A stretch of DNA of 49,976 bases from Capnocytophaga sp. (GTDB taxonomy: Bacteria > Bacteroidota > Bacteroidia > Flavobacteriales > Flavobacteriaceae). Shown here one piece after another: positions 25,885 through 34,426 of this stretch. The stretch covers positions 4,313 through 54,288 of the forward strand of contig JAUNTM010000007.1 of NCBI GenBank assembly GCA_030538675.1, in the 5' to 3' direction. Below the pieces are notes generated by a model that was given only the letters and a program-made list of their open reading frames with translations, made no database searches and had not been told where the DNA came from. A program made the translations under genes and the position numbers. How positions within the stretch are numbered: the first letter of the stretch is position 1; the number at the start of each line of letters is the position of its first letter.

Positions 25885-26652
25885 ATGAACCGATTGGAAA
25901 TTTTGATTGTGGAAGACGAGCCGTTGCTCGCAGAGGCGCTGAGCAGGCAGTTGCTGTCTTTAGATGCTTCGGTCGAAATCGTCGGGTATCTGGCGGGCAT
26001 TGAGGAAACGGTAACGTGGTTTCAAACCAACCAATGCGACCTCATGTTTTTGGACATCCACCTCAACGACGGACTGTCATTTACCATTTTTGAAAAAACG
26101 GAAATCGGCTGTCCCGTCATTTTTACGACTGCCTATAACCAATACGCCATCCGAGCTTTTGAGGTAAACAGCATCGCCTATCTGCTGAAACCGATTGCCC
26201 CCGAAGCATTGGCGAAAGCATGGAATAAATTCCTGAAAATGAAATTATTGAACCAAGAAAATGACTTCCGGGAATTCGTTGCTTATTTTCAAAAAAACGC
26301 CCTCCCGAAAGCACATAAAGAACGCTTGGTGCTTTCCAAAGGAAATATCCATAAACCTTTTAAAATCAGCGATATAGCATATTTCAAGGCAGAAGACCGT
26401 TACGTTTTTGCCATTACGGAGAACAACGAAAAATATTTCTGCGAAAAAACGCTTTCCGAATTGGAGGAAATGCTCAATCCGAATGATTTTTTTCGTCTAA
26501 ACCGTGCATTTTTAGTGAGTTATGAAAGTGTAGAAACCTTACGCCCGTACGGAAAAGGAAAGCTCGCCGTTACGCTCCGTCCGCTTCCGCAAGAAACAGT
26601 CATCGCAAGTGCCGCCAAAGCCAATGATTTCAAACTATGGTTACAACAATAA
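25885..26652 (+). CDS. LytTR-family response regulator
   Basis: The 255-residue protein has a receiver domain (about 1-120) with acidic pocket Asp11/Glu12, phospho-acceptor Asp57 in LMFLDIHLNDG, the FTTAY switch Thr and Lys102 in LLKPI. A LytTR DNA-binding domain follows (about 145-250; FKISDIAYFKAEDRYVFAIT, NDFFRLNRAFLVS). It pairs with the LytS-type kinase starting inside its last codons (16-nt overlap). LytTR regulators bind direct-repeat sites and often control secreted or surface functions. Target genes are unknown; the metalloprotease-susCD block downstream is the nearest candidate. Confidence 0.92.
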   Translation: MNRLEILIVEDEPLLAEALSRQLLSLDASVEIVGYLAGIEETVTWFQTNQCDLMFLDIHLNDGLSFTIFEKTEIGCPVIFTTAYNQYAIRAFEVNSIAYLLKPIAPEALAKAWNKFLKMKLLNQENDFREFVAYFQKNALPKAHKERLVLSKGNIHKPFKISDIAYFKAEDRYVFAITENNEKYFCEKTLSELEEMLNPNDFFRLNRAFLVSYESVETLRPYGKGKLAVTLRPLPQETVIASAAKANDFKLWLQQ

Positions 26653-28085
26653 TACGCCGCTTGGGCAAAAACGCTTATTTTTGGGCAAGTGCCGTTGGGT
26701 TGCTGTTGTTCCTGTTCGTTGTCTGGCAGCTACGGAAAGACACCGAAACCGCGTTAGACCAATACATCAATGCCACAACGAGAAGCATTGCCTTGGGCAA
26801 TATCACCATCGTCAGCGGGCTTATCGACGGCTATTCGCAGGAAATACAGTGGCTCGCAATGGCATTGGAAAATTCTGAAAACAAGGAGTTTAACACCGAA
26901 ATAATACATCGTTTCCAAGAAAAAGACACGCTTGTTTCCGAAATCGGAATTGAAAAAAATTCGCTTCAGCATCCGTCGTTATTTTTGATTTCAGAAGGCG
27001 AACCAACGCTTTGTTTTTCCACTCCGATGAACGGAAAAGATAATTTATTGTTAAAAATCCCGTTACGCCGATTACACGAAAAAATTGCTTCGGACAAAAA
27101 CCTGATGCAAGCCTACACCACCGTTACGCTCGCCGACCGATACCTCTTCCACCCCGATGAAAAACAACTCGGAAAAGAAGAAAACACAACCGATAAAGCA
27201 TTACAAATCAAGGCTTTCAGTGAAGAAAAAACATTGATGACAGATGTCTATTCCGACTATCTGCAAATGGACGTATCCCGCTTTTACGCAAAAAAAACGA
27301 TACACGGACAAGGAGTAGTTTTTACGGCAAATGTTCCCAATTTGGGAATGAAAGAACATACTCAGAATACGCTGAATGCGTTTACGTTAATATTTCTTTG
27401 TGGAATTTTAGTATTTTCAGGTATCATTTTGCTTGGTTTTTGGCGTTGGCGGCGCGAGTTTATCCTCCGAAAAGAAGCCGAACACCAAAATATGGCATTG
27501 CAACTCAAAAACGAAAAACAAAAACAAATCGTAACCGCCGCCCGATTAGACCTCTTGAAAAGCGGACTGAACCCGCATTTTTTGTTTAATTCATTAGGAA
27601 GCCTTGTTGCGCTAACGGACTCACAACCCGCTCTTGCCAAAGAATTTTCAATGAAACTATCCAGCGTGTACCACTACCTGCTCAAGCACGAAAACCACGA
27701 AAAAACCAGCTTGAATGAAGAAATTAATTTTACAAATGATTACGTGAAATTACAAAAAATACGATTTGCCAACGCCATCAAACTTAAGGTTTCCCTTTCG
27801 GGAGATGCTTTACAGGCCGCCATACCGCCCGTATCCGTACAGCTTTTGGTGGAAAACGGCATCAAACACACGGCATTTTCGGCAGTCAATCCATTGGAGA
27901 TCAGCATTTCCGAAGAAAACGGCTATATCGTAGTAACCAATCCGTACCGCCCCCGACAGTCCGAAATCCAGCAAAGTGGCAAAGGCATCGGCAACCTCCA
28001 AAAAAGATACTCTCTACTGACGGATAAGCCGTGCTTTTTTTCGGTAGAAAACGGAAAATATATAGCAAAAATTCCGTTGTTGTAA
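26637..28085 (+). CDS. LytS-type sensor histidine kinase with Cache-like periplasmic domain
   Basis: The 482-residue protein has membrane helices at about 13-30 and 248-268 flanking a periplasmic domain of about 215 residues. Within it, ADRYLFHPDEKQLGKE resembles the 'h-P-D-x-x-x-x-G' element of Cache sensors, which bind small ligands such as amino acids. A coiled linker leads to the His_kinase motif LNPHFLFNSL (phospho-His314), and the ATPase domain contains LLVENGIKHTA and GKGIGNLQKRY. It phosphorylates the overlapping LytTR regulator. Its 3' end is followed by a 115-nt gap without a clear promoter. Confidence 0.9.
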   Translation: MVTTIIRRLGKNAYFWASAVGLLLFLFVVWQLRKDTETALDQYINATTRSIALGNITIVSGLIDGYSQEIQWLAMALENSENKEFNTEIIHRFQEKDTLVSEIGIEKNSLQHPSLFLISEGEPTLCFSTPMNGKDNLLLKIPLRRLHEKIASDKNLMQAYTTVTLADRYLFHPDEKQLGKEENTTDKALQIKAFSEEKTLMTDVYSDYLQMDVSRFYAKKTIHGQGVVFTANVPNLGMKEHTQNTLNAFTLIFLCGILVFSGIILLGFWRWRREFILRKEAEHQNMALQLKNEKQKQIVTAARLDLLKSGLNPHFLFNSLGSLVALTDSQPALAKEFSMKLSSVYHYLLKHENHEKTSLNEEINFTNDYVKLQKIRFANAIKLKVSLSGDALQAAIPPVSVQLLVENGIKHTAFSAVNPLEISISEENGYIVVTNPYRPRQSEIQQSGKGIGNLQKRYSLLTDKPCFFSVENGKYIAKIPLL

Positions 28086-28200
28086 ATTATTTTCACCCTA
28101 GAAATATACCATTTCACTCCCAAAATATCTCATTTCATTACATTTTATTTGTAGTAAAACGGTTTTTCTACGGATATTACGCCCGAAAATTACTTTTACG

Positions 28201-30681
28201 ATGAAAAAACTTATAATAGGAATTCTTTCTTTCAGCTGTTTTTCACTTGCCGTAAGCCAAGAAAAAACAAAGGAAAAAGAAAAACCGAAAGAAGACAAAT
28301 ACAAAGAAATTACCGGTGGGGCAGTGCGGACATCGGGGATGCTTGATATTTACACGAAAAAAGGCGATTACTATTTCGTAATTCCCGACAGTCTGGCACA
28401 ACGCGATTTCCTGATTGTCAATAAAATATCGAGCGTACCTGCCAATTTCAACGATGCCGGCATCAATAAAGGAATGAATTTCCAGAACGTGGTCGTACAA
28501 TTCCACATCAACAGGGAGCAGAACAAAGTCTATGTGATGCAGTACGAACCTTTCGTTACGGTCGGTGCCGAAACCGCCATCAGCAGTAGCGTGGAAAGCA
28601 ATTACGCAAAATCAATTTTGGAATATTTTGACATCGCTGCCCACACGCCCGACAGTACTTCTGTTCTTATTAAAGTGAACAAAATTTACGACGGTTCATC
28701 TACCAATTTGATTAATGTTTTCGGAATGACAGGCATTACGGCATCCTCGCCGATGAAAGATTTTTCGTATATCGAAGAAGTCAAAAATTTCCCTAACAAT
28801 ATCGTAATCAAATCGTTGCATACTACGAATATTCCGGGTGCGGAAGAAAAAAACAAACTTACCGTCGGAGTTACGTCCAATTTGGTGTTGCTCCCCAAAA
28901 CGCCAATGTCGCCACGTTTTGACGACGCCCGAATCGGGTATTTTTCCACGCCCCGGTGGTATTTTTCGGATACGCAACACGAACTCGAAAAACGAAAACT
29001 CATCACCCGTTGGCGGTTAGAACCGAAGGACAAAGAGGCGTATTTCCGTGGCGAACTGACCGAACCCGTGAAGCCCATCGTGTTTCACATCGACCCTGCC
29101 ACGCCGCCGCAATGGATACCTTATATAAAGAGCGGTATTTTTGACTGGCAGAAAGCCTTTGAGGCGGCAGGCTTCAAAAATGCGATTATCGCCAAAGAAG
29201 TCGCCGCTGATGACACGGATTTTGACATTGACGATGTGCGGTATTCCGCCGTTACTTACGCCGCCTCCGACAAGGCAAACGCTATGGGACCTTCCGTTTA
29301 TGACCCACGCTCGGGCGAAATTCTGGAAGCCGATGTGATATGGTGGCATAACGTACTGGCTTCGGTACAAAGCTGGATGCGGGTACAAACGGGCATCATC
29401 GATGAAAAATCCCGACCCAACAAATTTTCCGATGCCCATTTGGGCGAAGCCGTCCGTTTTGTGTCATCGCACGAAATCGGGCATACGCTCGGGCTGAAGC
29501 ATAATATGGGAGCATCATACGCCTACCCTGTCGATTCGCTTCGGTCGAAATCGTTTACCGGAAAAAACGCCACCGCACCGTCCATAATGGATTATGCCCG
29601 CTTCAATTACGTGGCACAGCCCGAAGACGGGATTACCGACATCACCCCGAAAATCGGCGAATACGACATTTTTGCCATTGCGTGGGGATACCGCTATTTC
29701 AAAGAGCAAAATCCTCATAAAGAAATGGTTACGCTACGGCGGATGCTTGAAGAAGCACAACAAAATCCCAACCTCCGATACCTGCCGCAACAGGATATGC
29801 GCACGGCGATTGACCCACGGGCTCAAAGCGAGGATTTGGGCGATGATGCCGTCAAAGCAAGTAATTACGGATTGGCAAATCTCAAACGGATAATGCCCCA
29901 AATTATGGAGTGGACAACGCAAAAAGGCGATGATTATCTGGAAGCAGGCAAACTCTGGAACGCCGTCATCGGGCAATGGTATTTATATGCATATCACGTA
30001 CTGACAAACGTGGGTGGTGTTTACATCAATACCACAACGATGGGCGACGGACTGAAATCGTATGAATTTGTTCCGAAAGAAAAACAGCGTGAAGCCGTCA
30101 ACTATCTGATTGACAATGTTGCCGAATATCCCGAATGGCTTTTCGGAAATGCCATACAACAGTATGTGTATCCCGTAAAAGACAGTCCGAACGGTTACAA
30201 TGAATACAGTCCGTTTGCAAGTTATAAAAATATGCAATCGTATGTTTTTTGGGATATTTTAACTAATGAGCGTTTGGATAGAATGACCGCCAACGAACTT
30301 GAAAACGGTGCAAAGGCGTACACCGCACTCGAAATGTTGAACGATTTGTACCGGGGGATTTTCGCCAATACGTTGAAAAATAAACCATTAACGATTGAAG
30401 AGCGAGCTACCCAAAAAGCCTTTGTCGATGCCTTGATTATCGCTGCCGACCGTGCCGAAATCAGTAAAGAAAAAAAATCGCTGGACGAAAGCAAGAATTT
30501 CGCTTCCACCCCGATTTTTTCGGGACCGAAACGGATTTCCGAAGCCGTTTCTCTAAAGAGAGGAATTTTACTCAAAATCCAAAAAGAATTGAAATCTAAA
30601 AAAAATACAAAAGACACCGAAACACGCTATCATTATGATGATATATTACTCAGAATACGATATGCTTTAGATGAAAAATAA
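28201..30681 (+). CDS. Secreted zinc-dependent metalloprotease (DUF5117/DUF4953 type)
   Basis: The 826-residue protein has a signal peptide (MKKLIIGILSFSCFSLAVSQ), a beta-rich N-terminal region of about 350 residues as in DUF5117/5118 proteins, and a gluzincin/metzincin-like centre. The zinc motif is HEIGHTLGLKH (His424, Glu425, His428, His434). It is followed by SIMDYARFNYVAQPEDG, a Met-turn-like S-I-M-D-Y, and a helical C-terminal half. Family members are large periplasmic or surface proteases of Bacteroidota whose substrates are mostly unknown. The susC gene begins 177 nt downstream on the same strand, with a double palindrome between them. Confidence 0.88.
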   Translation: MKKLIIGILSFSCFSLAVSQEKTKEKEKPKEDKYKEITGGAVRTSGMLDIYTKKGDYYFVIPDSLAQRDFLIVNKISSVPANFNDAGINKGMNFQNVVVQFHINREQNKVYVMQYEPFVTVGAETAISSSVESNYAKSILEYFDIAAHTPDSTSVLIKVNKIYDGSSTNLINVFGMTGITASSPMKDFSYIEEVKNFPNNIVIKSLHTTNIPGAEEKNKLTVGVTSNLVLLPKTPMSPRFDDARIGYFSTPRWYFSDTQHELEKRKLITRWRLEPKDKEAYFRGELTEPVKPIVFHIDPATPPQWIPYIKSGIFDWQKAFEAAGFKNAIIAKEVAADDTDFDIDDVRYSAVTYAASDKANAMGPSVYDPRSGEILEADVIWWHNVLASVQSWMRVQTGIIDEKSRPNKFSDAHLGEAVRFVSSHEIGHTLGLKHNMGASYAYPVDSLRSKSFTGKNATAPSIMDYARFNYVAQPEDGITDITPKIGEYDIFAIAWGYRYFKEQNPHKEMVTLRRMLEEAQQNPNLRYLPQQDMRTAIDPRAQSEDLGDDAVKASNYGLANLKRIMPQIMEWTTQKGDDYLEAGKLWNAVIGQWYLYAYHVLTNVGGVYINTTTMGDGLKSYEFVPKEKQREAVNYLIDNVAEYPEWLFGNAIQQYVYPVKDSPNGYNEYSPFASYKNMQSYVFWDILTNERLDRMTANELENGAKAYTALEMLNDLYRGIFANTLKNKPLTIEERATQKAFVDALIIAADRAEISKEKKSLDESKNFASTPIFSGPKRISEAVSLKRGILLKIQKELKSKKNTKDTETRYHYDDILLRIRYALDEK

Positions 30682-30686
30682 ATTTT

Positions 30687-30771
30687 CCCCCAGCCCCTCT
30701 CCAAAGGAGAGGGGAGCCACTCGGATAGCATTATGCTTTTTCTCCCCTCTCCTTTGGAGAGGGGCTGGGGG
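30687..30771. repeat. 85-nt double palindrome, copy 1
   Basis: Two perfectly complementary 30-nt arms (30687-30716 and 30742-30771) flank a 25-nt spacer. Each arm is itself a hairpin (CCCCTCTCC-AAA-GGAGAGGGG). The same architecture and almost the same spacer recur at 38263-38343. It sits between the metalloprotease and susC and may act as terminator, processing site or mobile REP-like element. Confidence 0.9.
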
Positions 30772-30812
30772 TGAGGGCTTTCACAAAATCAACAATTATT
30801 ATTAGCTAATTT

Positions 30813-30836
30813 CCTAATGGCTATTGGCTGATGCCT
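30813..30836. repeat. Single 'GGCTATTGGC' repeat unit upstream of susC
   Basis: This 24-nt unit matches 34390-34413, which lies in front of susD, at 23 of 24 positions. It starts 46 nt upstream of the susC ATG; in front of susD the distance is 37 nt. Confidence 0.75.
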
Positions 30837-30858
30837 TTTTAACTAAAATCAACAAACA

Positions 30859-33800
30859 ATGAAGAAACTGACTGCATTTTTAATGCTTTTTTTTCCTTTG
30901 ATGCTCGTGGCACAACAAACCAAAACTATCAGAGGAAAAGTCGTTGCGGAAGACGGTATCGGACTGCCGGGAGCTTCCGTTTACATTGACAAAAACACCA
31001 TCGGGGCGAAAACCGATATTGACGGTGTGGTGCAAAATTTCAGTTTGGGAACGACCACCGACTTAGACGGGAATTTTTCGCTCGACATTCCTTCGGGAAT
31101 TAATGAATTGAAAATAAGCTATTTGGGCTACGAAACGCTAAGTATTTCGGTAGTTGGAAAATCATTTGTAACCATTCAAATGAAGGAAGAAGAAAATCTG
31201 CTCGATGAAGTGGTGGTAACAGGCTACCAAAAAATCGAAAAACGCAAGATGACTTCCGCCGTAGCGAGCATCAAAGCCCAAGACATTATCCAATCGGGCG
31301 TGGCGGGCATCGACCAAATGTTGCAAGGACAAACTGCCGGCGTAATGGTGGCTGCCGAAACAGGCTCGCCCGGACAGCTTTCCAACATCCGCATTCGCGG
31401 AACGGCTTCGCTCAACGCCTCGCAAGACCCGCTATGGGTGCTTGACGGAATGCCGCTTGAAGGCAATGAAGTCCCCGACCTAAGCGACAAAAACAACCTC
31501 GCCGACCTGCGGAATTATTCCATCGCCGGCGTAAATCCCGATGACATCGAGTCGATTACCGTTCTCAAAGATGCTTCGGCAACCGCTATTTACGGAGCGA
31601 GAGCCGCCAATGGCGTGATTTTGGTAACGACCAAAAGCGGACGAAAAGGCAAAATGAACGTGAGCGTAAGAGCCAACACATTCGTTAATTTTATGCCCGA
31701 TTACAGCCGTATCAATTTGATGGATGCCAACCAAAAAGTGGATTTTGAGCTTGGTTTGGCTCGCCGTACCGACCTGAGTTACCGCACCGACAACGGCAGC
31801 GTGGTAAAACTTCTTTCCGAAGCCGGCGAACTCGCTCCGTATCAAAATACAGGCGTTATAAGCAGTGCAACGTTAGCACAAATTGACAATTTACGGCAAA
31901 ATGGCACCAACTGGTGGCGGGAACTCTATCGCACTTCGATTAACAAACAGTACACCGCTTCGGTTTCGGGCGGAAGCGATATGCACGATTATTATTTTTC
32001 GGCAGGATATTATAATGAAGAAGGAAGTTTGAAAGACGACGGCTTCGACCGCATCAATCTTTCCTTAAAAAACACCTTCAAAGTTTCCGAAAAACTCAAA
32101 ATCGGCGTTACGCTCATCGGGACATCGGTCAATAAAAAATCATATCTGACAGACGCCAACGCTTTTACGAACCCGAATTTCTATTCACGGAACGTAAATC
32201 CGTACCAAACCGTAAACGATGCTTTCGGAAATTATGAATACGACACGAATATCGGGGCGTTGGTTCGTGAAAATGCTGATTTTGTGAAGTTTAACATCAT
32301 TGAAGAGCGAAACAATACCCGCAACGAACTCAAATCGCTACAACTGAAAGGCGTTTTTGATTTGGAATACAAAATCGGCGGAGGCTTTAGCTATTCGACC
32401 CTTTTCGGGATTCAACTCGAAAATAACAATACCGAACGCTGGGCTTCGGAAGATTCGTATTTCAACCGGAGTTACCGTGCCGGAACACGCTATTTCAGCG
32501 GTGGAAGAAATCAATATTGGCTTCCCGAAGGAAGTATTTTGCAGAATTACAAATCGGATTTCTTTCAATATATGTGGCGGAACTCGTTGGCGTATGACAA
32601 GGTTTTCGGCAGGCACGATTTGAATTTGCTCGGCGGTACGGAAATCCGTCGCGACATTACCAATGCTACGCAAACCCGCACTTTCGGGCTGAACGACCGC
32701 ACGCTTACCAGCATTCCGGTTATCTTCAGAAACAGCACCGATGCCAACAACTCACTGTATTTGCCGTTCCGCAAAACGGAATTGGAAAATGCGTATGTGT
32801 CGTTTTTCGGTACGGCATCCTATACTTTTGATAATCGTTACACGCTTTTTGGCAGTGTGCGTTATGACGGTTCGAACCTTTTCGGCGTAGACCCGAAATA
32901 CAAATATCTGCCGATTTGGGCGATTTCAGGCGCGTGGAACGTCCGCCGTGAAGCCTTTGCGGAAGGGGTTTTGCCTGAAATATCGACCCTCAAACTTCGG
33001 GGTTCGTATGGTTTCCAAGGGAATATCGACCGCTCGTCGTCGCCTTTCGTAGTGGGAACATTCGGCACGGCTTCCATCATTCCGGGAACGACCGAAGAGG
33101 TCATCACCGTAACCTCGCCGCCGAACAACCGGCTTCGTTGGGAAAAAACCGAAAACGTTGGTTTCGGGGTTGATTTGGGATTGTTTTCCGACCGGATTTC
33201 CGCCACGTTCGACTGGTACAACCGCCTGAGTTCCGACCTTATCACGAGCCGCCAGCTTCCGTTGGAAACCGGATTTTTACTCACTCCCGTGAATTACGGC
33301 GAACTGACCAACCGAGGCGTTGAATTTTCCGTAACCACGAGAAATATCGACACCAAAGATTGGTCGTGGGCAACATCGTTCAACATCAGTAGAAACAAAA
33401 ACACCATTAATAAAGTGCAATTTAACAACAACCGTTTTCTGCCGAGCGGTGAAGGCTATCCCGTTGATGCCGTTTGGACGGTACCCTACGCAGGGCTTGA
33501 TACGGACGGACTGCCGACGTTTTTCGATGTTTTGGGAAATGTGGTTTCGGCAGTAGATTTTTACAAATTGACGGACCCTTATGCACTTTTTATGCCGGGC
33601 TACATGGTTACTTCTTCCTTAACGGAAGACGAAGCCAGAGCCTTGTTCCAATACCGGGGTTCGCGAAGCCCGAAATGGTACGGCGGGCTTTCGAGCCATT
33701 TGCGGTATAAGGATTTTGAGTTGGACATTGCCGGAACGTTCTCGATAAAAAGAACCGTGCTGGCTCAGCCGTTGTACAATTTCACTCGGGTTGACCCCGG

Positions 33801-34188
33801 GCTGAACTACCCAACCGCAGTTTCAGAGGCTTGGACGGCAGGAAATCCTACGGAAAATCCGCGTATTATCGGGCGTGAAACCATCGCCGACGGGCTGGTA
33901 TATAATTGGTACAACGGGAATGACCCTGCCAATACTTACTACGCTTTTGACAATCTGGCGAAAGACCTCAGTTACCTGCGTATCACGAGTATCCGTTTGG
34001 GCTACGGTATTCCTAAAGAATACTTAAAAAACATCGGGATTTCCAATTTCAAAATTGCATTGGAAGGACGTAACCTCTTCGTTTTCAGCAACGGACACAA
34101 CGGTTATTTCGACCCCGAAACCTACGGAAACATCTATGCCCAACCGATACAAAAATCGGTGGCACTGAGTTTGAATTTGGAATTTTGA
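30859..34188 (+). CDS. SusC/RagA-family TonB-dependent outer membrane receptor
   Basis: The 1,109-residue protein has a signal peptide (MKKLTAFLMLFFPLMLVAQQ), a carboxypeptidase-like domain with an internally doubled segment (IGAKTDIDGVVQ at 48-59 and LGTTTDLDGNFS at 63-74), and the TonB-box/plug start LLDEVVVTGYQKIEKRKMTS. The SusC signature SITVLKDASATAIYGARAANG is present, and a barrel ends in VALSLNLEF with terminal Phe. It imports a ligand, possibly peptides released by the neighbouring metalloprotease, with TonB energy. susD follows after 238 nt of repeats, unusually far for a susCD pair. Confidence 0.95.
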   Translation: MKKLTAFLMLFFPLMLVAQQTKTIRGKVVAEDGIGLPGASVYIDKNTIGAKTDIDGVVQNFSLGTTTDLDGNFSLDIPSGINELKISYLGYETLSISVVGKSFVTIQMKEEENLLDEVVVTGYQKIEKRKMTSAVASIKAQDIIQSGVAGIDQMLQGQTAGVMVAAETGSPGQLSNIRIRGTASLNASQDPLWVLDGMPLEGNEVPDLSDKNNLADLRNYSIAGVNPDDIESITVLKDASATAIYGARAANGVILVTTKSGRKGKMNVSVRANTFVNFMPDYSRINLMDANQKVDFELGLARRTDLSYRTDNGSVVKLLSEAGELAPYQNTGVISSATLAQIDNLRQNGTNWWRELYRTSINKQYTASVSGGSDMHDYYFSAGYYNEEGSLKDDGFDRINLSLKNTFKVSEKLKIGVTLIGTSVNKKSYLTDANAFTNPNFYSRNVNPYQTVNDAFGNYEYDTNIGALVRENADFVKFNIIEERNNTRNELKSLQLKGVFDLEYKIGGGFSYSTLFGIQLENNNTERWASEDSYFNRSYRAGTRYFSGGRNQYWLPEGSILQNYKSDFFQYMWRNSLAYDKVFGRHDLNLLGGTEIRRDITNATQTRTFGLNDRTLTSIPVIFRNSTDANNSLYLPFRKTELENAYVSFFGTASYTFDNRYTLFGSVRYDGSNLFGVDPKYKYLPIWAISGAWNVRREAFAEGVLPEISTLKLRGSYGFQGNIDRSSSPFVVGTFGTASIIPGTTEEVITVTSPPNNRLRWEKTENVGFGVDLGLFSDRISATFDWYNRLSSDLITSRQLPLETGFLLTPVNYGELTNRGVEFSVTTRNIDTKDWSWATSFNISRNKNTINKVQFNNNRFLPSGEGYPVDAVWTVPYAGLDTDGLPTFFDVLGNVVSAVDFYKLTDPYALFMPGYMVTSSLTEDEARALFQYRGSRSPKWYGGLSSHLRYKDFELDIAGTFSIKRTVLAQPLYNFTRVDPGLNYPTAVSEAWTAGNPTENPRIIGRETIADGLVYNWYNGNDPANTYYAFDNLAKDLSYLRITSIRLGYGIPKEYLKNIGISNFKIALEGRNLFVFSNGHNGYFDPETYGNIYAQPIQKSVALSLNLEF

Positions 34189-34222
34189 AATAAGGCAGTA
34201 GGCAAGTGGCCAAATAGGCAAT

Positions 34223-34413
34223 AGGCATTAGCCAATAGCCAAATAGGTATTAACTAAATAGAATGCAACTAACCCTAATGGCTATTGGCTGTTTGGCTAA
34301 ACAACTTAAAGAAACAACCCTAATGGCTATTGGCTGTTTGGCTAAACAACTTAAAATGGCTACTTGCCTAAACAACTTAAAGAAACAACCCTAATGGCTA
34401 TTGGCTAATGCCT
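34223..34413. repeat. 18-bp inverted repeat spanning the susC-susD gap
   Basis: Arm 34223-34240 is the exact reverse complement of 34396-34413. In mRNA the two could pair and loop out the 155 nt between them, ending 13 nt before the susD start codon. Confidence 0.85.
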
Positions 34414-34426
34414 AAACAACTTAAAA
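34271..34426. repeat. Minisatellite of 'AACCCTAATGGCTATTGGCT' units
   Basis: Near-identical units begin at 34271, 34316 (period 45) and 34387, with a shorter variant starting at 34357. Each ends in CTAAACAACTTAAA. The last unit runs into the susD start at 34427. A related unit lies upstream of susC (30813-30836). Confidence 0.85.

Noticed and set aside
34190-34426. CRISPR array
   Set aside because: Repeats are close together, share spacer sequence, vary in length and have no cas genes; this is a minisatellite.
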